This document shows, one piece after another, positions 11,130 through 23,237 of a stretch of DNA of 64,000 nucleotides. The stretch is taken from NCBI GenBank assembly GCA_951213105.1, contig OX578144.1, positions 86,131,015 to 86,195,014 of the forward strand. The letters are read 5' to 3'. Numbering within the stretch: position 1 is the stretch's first letter; each line of letters starts with the position of its first letter. The notes under the pieces were generated by a model that saw only the letters and a program-made list of their open reading frames with translations, was not told the DNA's origin and did not search any database. The translations under genes and the position numbers were made by a program. The stretch comes from Amaurobius ferox. Its lineage: Eukaryota > Arthropoda > Arachnida > Araneae > Amaurobiidae.

Positions 11130-11775
11130 TCACACATGCATTTTTAAAAAAAATTCAGACAAAGCAAACAGATCACCATTGTTAGAATAGAAATTAAATA
11201 ATGTGTAATATTTAAAAACAGAACAGTTTCTAAAAAAATTGCCATTAACAGTAGCTGGAATGCGGAATAACGTATGACACATTAAACTAGGCTTGCTAGA
11301 ACCAAAATTGATCACATTTCAAACTGCTCTACGGACAATCTGATTGTTGAGAAATTTCCTAACTAACATCATACACAACATGTTCCACCGATATTTTAAT
11401 AAATTAACACCAAACAAGTCCCTAAGACAGAAGAATTGTTATCGGAGTATAAACCGTTGACCTTAAAATAAAAGAACCTCATAAACTTATTCTCAACCTT
11501 TTCAATTACACAAACTGAATCATTATAATGAAGATCCCGATTTAAAGAACTGTATTCCAATAATGGTGGAACAATAGAATCAAATAAGCGAATTAAAACA
11601 TTAATATTAGTAAAATCCCTAGTCTTCCTAAAAACAAAACCAAGTAAATGGATTTTATTAGAAATATAATTCGTGTCAGAAATATTTTATGAAATGTGTT
11701 GACAAATTTTATCCAGATTCAATGTCAATTTTTGACTATGTGCACCAACATGCAATATAGATTTCAGAAGTTGTT
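11130..11775 (-). pseudogene. Non-LTR retrotransposon relic, C-terminal end of ORF2
   Basis: On the minus strand, translated pieces match the end of the reverse transcriptase protein of jockey/CR1-type LINEs. There is a segment around SQKLTLNLDKICQHIS, then LLGFVFRKTRDFTNINVLIR, then SIVPPLLEYSSLNRDLHYND and VIEKVENKFMRFFYFKVNG. After a frame change near 11395 comes LLKYRWNMLCMMLVRKFLNN, and after a stop INFGSSKPSLMCHTLFRIPA to the terminus near 11130. In this family the region lies after the catalytic reverse transcriptase motifs. It has at least one frameshift and two stops, and the upstream catalytic domain is absent, as expected for a 5'-truncated dead copy. It lies directly beyond the left end of R1 copy B. 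Family placement rests on recognition of the LGFV...LLEY...IE.V pattern, not on an alignment. Confidence 0.7.
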
Positions 11776-12140
11776 CCATACAAAACATACAGGGTGATTT
11801 AAATGAAAGCAGCAGTTTTTAAAACCTTTTCCAGCATACTAGAAGCAGAGACTCAAATAAACATAGCAGACAATTTCACTTAATATATGCGGAATTGAAT
11901 TTCTTTAAAATATATTGGTCTTAAACTTTTTCGTCAAAGTTCAACTTATCCCTGTTAGTAGCAAAAATGAGTAAACATTGCATTCAATGCTGATTTGAAA
12001 GGGAACTTTATGAATTTACAATATTAATGCTGTTTTGGAAACCCAAGAATAACTCTAATTGATATTACGATCAAAATGTTAAAAAAATAATTTGGAAAAA
12101 GAGGACTATGATTAGCGATTTGAGGATTTAAACTTTTGAA

Positions 12141-12240
12141 GATTTAAACTTTTGACGATAACTTTCGGCGATTTAAAATTTTGACGATAACTTTCGGCGA
12201 TTTAAGCTTTTGACGATTTGAACTTGTTTCAGCGATTTAA
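12141..12240 (+). repeat. 29-bp tandem repeat, ~3 copies
   Basis: Units of the form GATTTAAACTTTTGACGATAACTTTCGGC start at 12141, 12170 and 12199, with the last degenerate. The surrounding 11790-13060 has no recognisable gene. Confidence 0.75.
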
Positions 12241-13060
12241 ATTTCCTTTGATTCCTTCCCATGAACGTTTAGTTACTTTGCCTGTTTATAGCGATGAATG
12301 TTTGATAAATTTATATACGGACAGATAGTTCTGAGATGGAGAATGAAGTTAGTCTTGCTGTGAGCGTCTTTAATAATGATTATTTTTATTTAGGTATTGA
12401 TGTTTAAACTTAATGACAGTAGCCATGTATTCCAATCTAAAATGATGAAACCAGGGAATTATGTGGGCGAGGGGTAATATGTGAATTTAGCGATTGTTCG
12501 TCTGCTATAATATTGTTACATTCTGTTAGAAAAAAGTCAAATTTTTAAAGGAGGTTAAAATCATTGTAAACAGAAATAGGGATTAAATTAATCTGAGCTG
12601 GGTTAAAGCTCATGCCAATAATGTTGGAAATGAGACTGTACACTATTTTACTAAGTTGTCTCTCTCTGATGACGGTAATTTGGAAGCTTTTTATAATAAT
12701 CCTGGTAATCATCTTTAGACACTAAATATTGTAAAATATTAGTGCTTGGTGAATGGCAGTATTTTTTAGATTTTTTAGAATAAGAATTCTATGTTAGGGT
12801 TTTCTCCGGTGGCTTAGGACAAGCTTGATATTTTAAATAAATACTTGGAACTTTATTACGGGACATTGTAATGTCGGGATTCAAACCCGCATTACTTCTG
12901 TGTATAAACTCATTTAATGTATTTCTGGTCATTCAATCTATTTAAAGTTATTTAATTTATTTAATTATGCTTTGAATTTCTCTCTAGACATGCATGTATG
13001 TAATTTATATTTTAAAACATTTCTACCTCTTAAACACTAATCTGTGTTTAATTGGGATTG
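12241..13060. other. No gene seen
   Basis: AT-rich, with only short chance frames. GGATTCAAACCC at 12877-12888 resembles a reversed tRNA T-arm, but no partner box A is visible. Confidence 0.5.
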
Positions 13061-14110
13061 ATTTTAAAAGTATTATTTCGTGCGAGCATTCGAAAGATTT
13101 TCTTTCCGTTGAATTCGAAGTCACCGGTGGCTGGCGAAACAGGAAGTTCCAAGTTTAATTTCGTATGCGATCTATGTGTATTTGCTGGAATATAATGGAA
13201 AGGCGCATCTTTGAAGGTTTCCCCCCGCTTTTGTGGCGAGACTTTGTGTCATCTGTGTTGCGTGGGAACGCTGGTTGAGAGATTTGATTTGAGTAGCTTT
13301 CAAAACGTTCGCGAAGTGTGGATAAAAACTTGGAACACCATTTTTCAAGGCGCATTTCCCCCTTTGATTGACTGACGTCTCCACGACGATCCGGGCGTCG
13401 GCCCCGGTGTTTCGATGCTCACTACGGGACTCGGGAATTAGGCCGGAGTGCAGGTCCCTTGGGGTTCGTGAGAGATTACTGTCTGGGGAAATGTGGTCCT
13501 TCTAACGTCCTGAATGATCCGAGGCCAGCCGGATCGAAGAGTGACAACGACGCTTCTTGCGATTCTGTGGGATTGACCCGAGGCAAGGCCAGGTCCAACT
13601 TCGTGTCTGACGGAGCGCTGAGAGGGAACCCATATGACGCGATGTGCCCAGGCCAGGCCCATGTTTAGCGCAGCCTAGGCAGGGGGTGTGCCGACCCTTT
13701 CGCCACAAAATACGGGAAATAACTCCGTGTGGGTACACTGCTGATTTAATTAACTTCTCTTGATTTTTCGCCTCCGGATGAGATAATTTCATTATTTCAA
13801 CGTGGCTCGAGGTATTTAATTATTCAGAGAAGAAAAATTGATTATCTACAAAGATTTATAATTGTAAATCAGAATTTCTATTTGATTCTTTCGAGTGCTC
13901 ACCCCTGTTTTTCTGACCCTACCACTAATTGAAATAATTATTGTTGAATGTTTGCCACTGATTTAATATATTTGATTACTACTCTTTGAAGTTTTGAAAA
14001 GTTTGCGGCATTTTCACTAAGGTCCAGTGGTGTTGCTGATGAGGATTTAGCAGTTATTTGATTAACTCCATACATAATTACATATAATAAATAAAGTTTT
14101 TTCTTACTTC
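13060..14110 (+). repeat. R4 LTR-like repeat, copy 1
   Basis: A GC-richer island (13080-13720) in AT-rich DNA, ending in an AT-rich segment with AATAAATAAA (14086-14095). Blocks recur in the same order at 37.8-39.0 kb: a TATA-like AAAAA stretch followed by a GCATTTCCC block and TGACTG, then TGCTCAC-ACGG, then GGTCCAGTGG-TTGCTGATGAGGATTTAGC, then the polyadenylation-like signal. A promoter followed about 0.8 kb later by a polyadenylation signal fits a long terminal repeat or a diverged short transcription unit. I see no gag or pol coding region alongside. Confidence 0.45.
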
Positions 14111-14129
14111 ACAAATTTTGTTGTATTTA

Positions 14130-14735
14130 TTGATTTACTATGGTATTGCTTCTATTTAATATTTTGCTGAAGAAGATGATGTTCCTTCAAGATAAGGGTT
14201 TCAGTTTTAATTGTTTTGGTTCTTCTGTGTTTTCGGGTATGTCATCTAGGACATTTACTTCTCTGGACAGGAGGGTGAACCCAAGTGGGTTATTTGCAGC
14301 CTATTCGATCACGGGTTTTTATGGTGGTGATGGTGTTTGTATCTTCCAAATTCTAAAATTATGAAGGTACGGTTCCGCCATAGCAACATGGTTCTTTCAC
14401 TTCATTATTTACGCAAGTCCAATTATAAAATATCTCCAAATGTCTTATATTTAGTGGAATATAATGTAGATCATTACGTTTTACCCAGTAAATATATGAA
14501 ATATTTTCATTTAAAAGAGTCAAGTATTGTAAATAAGCTAAATAGTTTGCTCGAGTTCTTGAAAACGTTAATTCTATCTCCAGGAGTCGTAACTAATTAT
14601 CACAGTTGGTCGAATTATGGTTTCGGTTTATCATATAATTTTGTAAGTATTTGTTCCTGTGGTGATTTTAGATGTTTGTTATTGCAGAAGGAAGTCTTTA
14701 ATTTTCTTGTTTCTCCCATGTGGGAGTGATGTGCC
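14130..14735 (+). other. R4 leader-like region with unassigned 123-codon frame
   Basis: The first 150 bp match 39.0-39.1 kb (GATGATG-CCTT-CAAG, then TCATCTAGGAC, TTTACTTCTCTGGACAGGAG, corresponding to TTTACTCCTGGACGGGAG there). An open frame with ATG at 14361 runs to 14729 (MKVRFRHSNMVLSLHYLRKS ... LVSPMWE). It is rich in Ser, Tyr, Asn and Leu, has no motif I know, and could be a chance frame or retrotransposon remnant. Confidence 0.3.
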
Positions 14736-17097
14736 CAGCAACCAGGTGGATAGACATCCTTAAAAAATGGAAACATCCGACCGCAATTGCACTATTTATA
14801 TTCGATAAGGATTCATAGGGCATATTAGGGGTTAATAAGGATAAGATATATGGGGATTAATAAGGATAGTAGGGATTATTAGTGATTAAAAAGGATATAA
14901 CATAATGTATTAGGGATTAATAAGGATAAGATATCATTCGATAAATATTAATGTTTTCTATACATATCAATATTTAAAATTAGCATAAGAGGCCATCTTC
15001 GCAATTATTTTGGCTCTAAATCCGAAATCTTTGAATACAAGCCTAATTGTTTTAACATATATTCAGACCCACCGAAAACTTTCATGCTGTGTATCAAAAA
15101 ATTATGGAAAAATGCACAAATTTGACCGAAAATGTCCTTAAAAACCATTATAGATGCGTCTAAAAATTGAATTCTGAGATAAAAATGGTGAATTCCAATT
15201 TGATAGTCTGGTTCCGTCAGTAAGTAATATTCTGTATCCTTCACCTACGTTTTGTTTTAGTGTTTCACATAGATAGTCTTTGTTTTTTTTAAACATCGAT
15301 GAGTTAGGTGCAGTGTTTGGTGTTTCTAACCATGTATGGTTTTCATAAAACATCCGAGGTTTTCTCCAAATGACTTTGGAAATGGCCTCCGATAAGAGTA
15401 ATAATAATTTAATTTTGAATAAAATATGATAGAACACTCAAAATTACAAATTTAAAACTGAAATTTTGTTTTCCGATGTTTTAGACCCAGATGCATCGAA
15501 TGGTGTTTCTATTCACAATTTTATGTATATTAATTAAATAATAAATGCTAAATATTTCAAGAATATTTGAATATTAAAATTTATATGAATTTTGTTTGGG
15601 ATTTTTACCAGAAAAGCATGCAAAAACAATTTTTTGGGAAGGACGATTTAGAGCGAATATAATATATTCTATAATATATTTCTAGTTTTGGGGATATATT
15701 ATAACTCCAAAAGAATAAATCCCAATTTCATTAGGATCAGCAATATTTACACACTTGTTGTAAAATATTTTCATATATCCGCATGAAATTTTCTATAGAA
15801 TCTAAATATGTAATAATCAATTGTGGTTGTTCTTGAAGATTTTGGAGTTAATGTTCCAAACAAACTAGGGACTTAAACAAAGTTTAAATATTGATATAAG
15901 TAGAAGGTATTAATCTATCGAATAATAACTTCTGTTTTGTTCTGTGATGTAAATTGTGCAATTGCGGTCAAATTTTCTCTTCATTTTCGGCTGTATCTTT
16001 ACCTGTTTGTGTGCGTATGTGTATGTTTTTTGTCAGTTATGTTATTGTTGCTCGGTTGTTGTTTATGTTGATGTTTTATTTTTTATTTATGTGTTTTTCC
16101 CTGCCGTCCGTTGTATCTATTCTACACCATTTTCGTGATCTCGACGACCTGGGTAATAAGCAAAATAAAGACCCACTATTGATATGTATGCTATTGTTTT
16201 CAAACGAAAGGCATTAGGTTTTCCTACTATATAACGAAACTCACCTTCTTATGTAGTTTTCAAAGATAATGATAGCAAATTATATTTATGTGTTTGCAGA
16301 ATTAATTCAAAAAACTATATTTATCACACTTTGGGGGAGCGGTTTTGTTCATTCATCTCGCAATTGTACACTTTTGCACCATGTATTTTTGGTGCATTCT
16401 AGCACTTTCAACCCAAAGTTTACTTTAGTGGTAGTATTTTTAAGTACTATTTATATGAAGTAATTTCCACTTTTCAGGAAGTTTGATGCTACTAAATTAG
16501 TTTGAATTTTAGCTAAAATATACCTCTGCGGAAGATCTCGACTGGAAGAAGTTCTTCTTTAAAGTATATTTTAAAATAATTTGTTGTAGTTTCTAAATAA
16601 ATAACACATTTCATTAATTCTTGAAATTTGTGAGGCTTCGAATAACTAAATTATTACAAAGAATCTATGTCAATAATTTCCATTTCGTAAACTTAATTAT
16701 TTGGCGATTAGCAATGTTTGTGATTATCAAAGATAAATATTGCAAATTTCGTATTACATAAGGATAAACTGTATATGCTCATAAAAATAAGACCGTTTTA
16801 GGTCTAGAAACACAATATTTTTAGCTTAATATATTAAAACTTATATTTATCGCGAATTGAGGAAGTAAATATTTGACAAAATATATATGTAAATTACTTC
16901 AACTTTATTGGGAAATGTGACATGTCTCAAAACTTATATTAATATACCAGTACTCAGTCATAATGATAGTCGTGTCTAGACAGCTCTATTGATGGATTGA
17001 CATTTAATCCTACGATATATTGGTATTTCGTAACAAAACACTTTACTGAGACTGTCCAATTCAACGAAAATATGTTCGAATCTTATCCAAAAAGTGG
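14736..17097. other. No gene recognised; short GGGATTAATAAGGATA repeats at 14826-14930
   Basis: The phrase GGGATTAATAAGGATA recurs irregularly four to five times at 14826-14930. Beyond that are AT-rich sequence and chance frames, including a hydrophobic 87-codon frame at 15954-16217 with no recognisable family. Confidence 0.45.
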
Positions 17098-17335
17098 AAC
17101 GGTTAGAGCATTGTCTACGCTGTTCGAAAGTTCGTGATTAGATCCCCGGCTGGGACAGTGACAACTATATAATTGAACGTTTGGAGCATCAACTGAGCTG
17201 TTCTAAAATCCGTTGTTGGATCCCTAGCTAGGACAGTGAGACATTTATAATTGAACATTTGGAGCATTAGCTGTGCTATTCAAAAGTCCGTGGTTAGATA
17301 CCCTCTGGGACAGTGAAACCTTTACAGTGGTGTTT
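17098..17335 (+). repeat. Tandem 78-bp tRNA-like repeat, 3 units
   Basis: Units start at 17098, 17176 and 17254, an exact 78-bp spacing despite many point differences. Each unit reads AACG(G/T)TTGGAGCAT near the start, then a variable stretch, then TCCGTGGTTAGATCCC and CTGGGACAGTGA. The two conserved blocks resemble tRNA box A (GTTTAGAGCAT part) and box B (GGTTAGATCCC, compare GGTTCGANTCC), placed about 40 bp apart as in a tRNA. A fourth related unit lies at 17575. These look like decayed tRNA-derived units rather than working genes. Confidence 0.6.
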
Positions 17336-17574
17336 GAACGGGTTAGCCCTGCATGTTAGATGCAATGATGATAGTAGTAAAACCTGTTACAAATGTTCAG
17401 TAGATTATGCAAATCATGGTGTCAGTTTCAACATTAAGACCACACGATTTACTAATATGTCTAAAAATAGGAGATAATACGAAGGTGATCGTGTAGATCC
17501 GCAATTTCACGCTAATCTGTCTTCAGGAGGAGCGAATTATAGGGTTCACCTCAACAAGAAGTTGAAATATTATC

Positions 17575-17650
17575 CCAGTAGCTTAACGTTTAGAGCATTG
17601 CCTCAGAAGTTCGAAGATCCATTGTTTGCTCATCGCCTGTAACAGTGAAA
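17575..17650 (+). repeat. Fourth tRNA-like unit, separated
   Basis: CAGTAGCTTAACGTTTAGAG followed by GTAACAGTGAAACC matches the 17.1-kb units and preserves a clearer box A-like TAGCTTAACG. It is about 240 bp downstream of the trio. The intervening sequence also echoes the unit weakly. Confidence 0.5.
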
Positions 17651-18214
17651 CCGTTACAGCTTGCCTATCGGTGCAGCAATTTTTAATACGTGCAGTATCA
17701 ATAGTTTACTTTAGTTTGCAATCATATTTCCTTTTCAGTGATTTTGTTTAGTTTTATTATAAGTAATTTTCTATTAAGGTATAGAAGCAAAGTGACTAAG
17801 CTTCTTACTTTTGAGTTAGACACGATTAACTGTTATCTGTCTGTCTATTTGCATATTTTATCGGAATCTGAATGCTTTATACTTATTTGGATACCTTGTT
17901 TAAACTGATGTTTTGCTGTTCGAGTTCCTTGATGAATGTGGTCAAATAAAAATAGCCCATGCGATGTCCACTTTACTGCTGTCATATGACTTATTCATTC
18001 TTCTACAATTATTTCATTTATAACAAATTTTGACGCATGGATACTTGCTTAGACGTGTTTCGCATTTAAACGTTTGTGAAAACTAGATAATCATGCAGAT
18101 GGATTATTACAAATGTTGTTCACTTTGAAAGCATTTTAAAAAGTATGAGGTCAAATTTCAAACCGAATTTCTTTTAATCACAATGTATGGTGTAAATTAA
18201 TGTTGTACTGGAAT

Positions 18215-18345
18215 TGCTCGTAACGAAAATTGCTCTTGTAACGAAAATTGTTGTTGTACCGAAAATTTATGTACCGAAAATTAATATACCGAAAATTAAT
18301 GTACCGAAATTAATGTTGTACCGAAAATTGATCGTACAGTGCCCC
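18215..18345 (+). repeat. Short degenerate tandem repeat, GTACCGAAAATTAAT type
   Basis: About seven copies of a 14-22 bp phrase containing GTA(A/C)CGAAAATT, irregularly spaced. The rest of 17660-18705 contains no recognisable gene. Confidence 0.7.
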
Positions 18346-18705
18346 CCGCCACCTTTACTAATGCACATTACCATAATATAAATCCACTAAAATTGAACCA
18401 GTTGTTTAGAAATTTAGATGTATAGTGTAAATTAATGATTGTCGTTTTGACATGATTGTATGTCTCAAATTTTAACTACCACCTAACAACTAAATGAGGA
18501 GTATGTGATGATGAAGACTCAGTGTTCTATTTGGCATCGTTTCATGTCATCAATTGACAAAGAGAAAAAAATTTAAACAATATTTGTAAAATGTCATCAA
18601 TCAATGTCTCTGATCTTCTACAATGAGTCGACAACTGGTGAAAAGTCACCTGGAAAAGAAACGCTAACTCTATTCTTAAGAATTCACAAAAACACCACTT
18701 AATGG

Positions 18706-19490
18706 TAAAAAAATCTGATGTGGGCAGCACATGACTTTCCTTATATGATGTCATGAATTTACTACGTTTACAGTAAAAAAATAGATTATTCTTACAGTAG
18801 ATATTTATATTCTTTCCAGGATATTGAATTTTCGTGAATAATTCGTCATTTTCATTGATTTAGCGTGATTTTTATCCATTTGGCGAGTTTTTCGTTAATT
18901 TAGTAACATTTAAAAAAGTAGCCAAGTTGGCGACATTCCACCAAACTCGTCACCAAAATCTCGCCAAGCGTTACGGATGGAGAAATAAGTTATTCTTACA
19001 GCAGATAAATAAGTATGAGCATTCAAATACAAAAGTATTACTAAAAGTACCTTTTAACATGAATGAAATGATCTAGATCCACGAGAATGATGTAACCGAA
19101 TTTATTGCATGGTATAATATATGAGAAGTGAACATGTTTCTGAATATGAAATATTTTGTTTTATTTTATATGATTTTTTGATAATTTTTTTGAAAAATGA
19201 GCAATATCTCGAGAACAGTCCACGTTAGCGTTCTAAAATTAATGTCAGTCGTTTTTTAATGAAACATTACATAAGAAATGTCTATTAGCGTAACTTTATT
19301 AGATGTTTTGATTTTTTGATGATTTTTTAATATTTTACATAAAAATTTAGGGGTGGTGGTGTCAGAACATTCGATTGCGGTATAAAAACAATAGGCTTCC
19401 AATATTTACGGATTGTAGTTTTTGTACCAAATTTCGTTCGAATCGGTCCTTCCGTTCGTCATTTATAGTCTCCAGAGTCTCACTGACAAG

Positions 19491-19565
<75 letters not shown>

Positions 19566-19690
19566 TCACTTCAAAAACGTTCCATTCGTGATCAGGGATG
19601 CTTGAAACGTGCTCTCCTCTCGAAAACTCGAATTCGAATTTTTGACTCCGTCACAATACTTTCCTTATACATTATTGTATATAAGGAAAG
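18706..19690 (+). repeat. R1 dispersed repeat, copy C (near full length)
   Basis: The best-preserved R1 unit. It begins with the terminus AAATCTGATGTGGGCAGCAC (18710 on) and continues through the block of ATTTGGCGAGTTTTTCG-type phrases, CTCGCCAAGCGTTACGGATG, CACGAGAATGATGTAACCG, AATATCTCGAGAACAG, the CCAAATTTCGTTCGAATCGG block and a CA tract. It ends at a 32-bp hairpin (19659-19690; arms CTTTCCTTATA and TATAAGGAAAG). The hairpin arm repeats the CTTTCCTTATA found in the left terminus. Length is about 985 bp. It encodes no recognisable protein. Confidence 0.85.
19483..19562 (+). repeat. (CA)n microsatellite inside R1 copy C
   Basis: About 80 bp of CA repeats with a few interruptions, at the same internal position as in the other R1 copies. 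Confidence 0.95.
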
Positions 19691-21179
19691 TAAAAAATAT
19701 CCATAAGTGCGAAAAACAAAAATATCCTTCCAAAAAATTAATAATATATCAAAATGTCTGCACCGAGTTTCCGCATGGATGGAGCTGCACTTACAGGTCG
19801 AAGTTACCCTGCTAAAGAATCTTGACCTTCCTCGTAATCACTTTTAACCCTTATTAATCATAGTCATTTTTTTTTAATGACTACGACTAAAAAGGGATAA
19901 GACCGATGTGAAGTAGTGTTACGATGGTTTAGCTGAGAGTCTTAGACCTGAAAGTATAGATCCTGTTCTGCAGAACCTTGCGCAACTTATTTTGAAATTT
20001 CATAACTTTTTTGGAAGGAGGTTTTTAATTTTGTACTTGTCAGGGACTATTTTCTCAGGAAAGGGCGTTATTGTGAAATTTAACCACAGTTTGGAAAATA
20101 TTTATCAACACTATTGCTCAACAAAGATATAACAAGCATTTTAAATTTCACTTTGCCGCCGAACACCATTTATTCATATTTTTCTTCAAGTTTTGAAATT
20201 CAAAATCAAGTTCTTTAAATTAAAAATAACTCTGTTCCACCCACCAGAACACACATAATGGGCTATCATTCATTAATATCCGTTCAGTAGTTACGGTTGT
20301 AATTCAGCATTGAAGAAAAAAAAAATGATGGAAATCGTAAAGTGTGGCATTTTAAAGTTCTTATTTTGGGGGTTTTATGAAAAAAATTATCCCCAATTGT
20401 CATATTTTTATTTTGTTTTGCTAGTCTAGTGGTCATATAACAAGAAAAAAGGATCTAGTCTATAGCTATAATTGAAGAAAATCCCTGATGGTTTTGTCAA
20501 GTCACGTAAATTATTCACTTGTGAATTACGAATTCCAACAAACGACTTGGCTCGCCCGGCCTCATATATTGCTACCTTAAAATAAACGTTTTTGACTAGC
20601 ATATATAAGTAAACAGAGAACCAATTTTATTGAAGCAATTGATAAAATTAAGATTGTGCAAACACACATAAATTGATTAACATATGCTATTAAGCCAACC
20701 ATCCCAACTGTTCTACACATTTTGGCCGTAGAGTACATCAAACGTCCCTCTAGAAACAAATCTCTCTGTCCTTAATTTCAAAATGTTCCATTGCTCGTAA
20801 AAAGTTAACATGCCAATTATGTTTGTTTTCCAAACAATTTTAGGAGGTCCACATACACTTTGAAAATTCCGATTTTTAGCGCAAAATCATCAAATTCAGT
20901 ATTTTTCATACTTAATTACTTTCACATTTTATTAACAACTAGTGGCAACACTGACTAGACTAGTAACTACAACTTTAACTTTGTTTACAATACAATGCAT
21001 TTCCTGTTTAAGTGTTTATTTCAACTTGTGGTTTTCATTTTGAATTTATTTTCAACTTTTGTTTATTGATAGTTTTAATTCTGATTTGGATAGTGGACAT
21101 TGGCTTAACTTTAACTAAATATTTTGTTTTGATTCAAATATTTTTGATCTTGGCAGCAAGGTAACTTGTGATGATTAAA
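19691..21179. other. No gene recognised
   Basis: AT-rich, only short frames. It may include the non-coding 5' flank of the decayed transposase-like gene that follows, but I could not find a terminal repeat. Confidence 0.45.
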
Positions 21180-23237
21180 AAATAAATGGCTCCAAACTTC
21201 CAACTAATTTGCAAGTTCTTGGGTGTATGATGTATCATACTGAAAGATGTGTCCAAGAAAATAGGACTAAATGGATGTCTGCAAAACTAGTCCTTTCCAA
21301 AGCAAAGCTGTTTTATGAGAAAGCAAATATCTCAATAATCAGTGAATAAACTGGTTGTGAAAAAAATATAAAACTTCTTGATGACAATGCAAAATTAAGA
21401 GCGATACCCCTTAATCGAAGATCTGCACCGATTACTATAGACAAGATAAAACAGATGGAAAATAAACTAGCATTAACAATTTTTTTATGTCCTGTAAATG
21501 TAGAAAAGCAAATACAGAACAAAAAAGACCTTGCCTTCCTTCAGTCAATGCAAAGTGACCGTTTAACAACATTTGGATCACATGACAAACGTCTTGCGAA
21601 AAAAAATCAAACGAAAAGAACAATGGCTACAGCTACAAGAAATAAGGGAAAAAGTGAACAGAGAAATGAGTTCCAACTTAATATTAAGTGATATTCCCAG
21701 TTCTACTGATGATGATTGTAATGAACGAAGTGATACAAATGATGTGGAAAACTTCACTTTTGAATGACCATCAACGAGTGCTCGAAGTCATCATCGAAAT
21801 ATAAGAATATGATCGACTTTATTCACCCCACACGACATTATGGAGAATCTAATCTTGTTTCACTAGCAACACGATGAAATATGAGTCCAGATCAACAGGC
21901 AGCATATACAAAAGCATTAATTACAGAACTAGGAGGAGAGACACCTAAATCTACAATTGAAGCATCTTACGCAACAGGAGATATATCAAGAAGGCAAGTT
22001 ACAATAGAGATTTTAAATTCCTGCAAGGAATAGTGGTGCTTTCCGAAATATACGACTCTGCATAGTTATTCAAAACTTTCAACATCATTGTCCAATAAGT
22101 ACAAAACGGAAGAACGTCTCACCATTGCCGTTGGAAACGTTCACCAGCAAAAAATTCTTGGTACGCCAGCATATCCTCAAGGAACTGATCTTAAATATGG
22201 CCCAATCATTGCTAACTTAATATATGAGCAGATCATCTCTTGTCAATACACACAAACAATTGTGAACATGACATTTGACACAACTTCTTCTAACACAGGC
22301 TATGTTTCTGTTGCCTGCGTCAGTGTGCAAAACAAATTGGGATGTGCGCTTCTTTGGTAAGCTTGCCGCCATCATGTTGGAGAAGTCATTTTATCTCATG
22401 TGTTTGATGGCTTAAAGATCGAGGCTTCCAAGTCACCAGATATAACCTTGTTTAAACTATTTCGTGACAATTTTGATCATTTTGAATATTTTGCCATCGA
22501 TTGCAAAATCTGTCATCGATTCTGGAAACAACAGAGATGACTATATGGAGTTCATAAAGTTTTGCCTAATATACGTAGACTTTCCCAATATTACGCAAGC
22601 AGTAAAATTAAACCGACCAGGAGCTTTGCACAAAGCACGTTGGATGGTCAAATTGTTATACGCAATTGAAATCTGTCTTCTTGAGAAGCTAATGCAGCAA
22701 CTACCTGCTGGCACAATAACTTCAAAGCAAAAGGTTGCCAAACCGCATGACTTTGCCAACTTTGTCACTCTCATTTATAGAACCTGCTGGATAACCTGCG
22801 ATTCTACCATAAATGCCTCTTGGATGACCTACAAATGCTTCATTCTCATCCAGTGTACAAAGCTGTCCATCCCATTATATCTGAGAGTGCAATCTGTTCC
22901 TTTGAAAACCACTACTAGTATCTTACAGAAGATATGGTGCCCCTTGTGCTTTGGAGCTACAAAGTTCCACCACAAGAAAAGCCATCGCTAATGCAATGCT
23001 CAAATTTTTTAATGGAAGGCGTTTCAGAATGGTCAATTTCTGCACCTACACCACATAATTCACGAAGTTGCAAGCATTGAATGCTGCCAATGGCTGTGCA
23101 GAGCGAAGGGTTAAGGTAAGTACTGATTTCATACAATCAGCAAAACGTGAAGATCACTACCAAAATGTTCTGTAGGTCGTCGAGCAAGATCGATCGATAA
23201 AAACAGATAAATCTGCGAAAACGGCCAAAATTGACTG
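21180..23237 (+). pseudogene. Decayed transposase-like gene, RNase H-like family (unclassified)
   Basis: Reading through several stops and frame changes gives a coherent protein. The N-terminal part has LQVLGCMMYHTER, IDKIKQMENKLALTIF and LTTFGSHDKRLAKK. After a gap comes YKTEERLTIAVGNVHQQKIL, then the core FDTTSSNTG and, just past a stop, ACRHHVGEVILSH. Further on come KLNRPGALHKARWMVKLLYA and finally NAANGCAER and a stop near 23237. I know this combination (D-TTSSNTG followed by CRHH and a terminal NAA.GCAER) from a repetitive, uncharacterised arthropod and cnidarian protein family that looks like a DDE/RNase H-fold transposase, possibly hAT-related. The superfamily is not certain. There are at least five stops or frameshifts, so this copy is dead. 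Terminal inverted repeats were sought by eye within about 1 kb each side and not found. Confidence 0.6.

Noticed and set aside
12870..12890. GGGATTCAAACCC, a reversed tRNA T-arm-like motif
   Set aside because: No box A at the required distance on the minus strand and no cloverleaf pairing.
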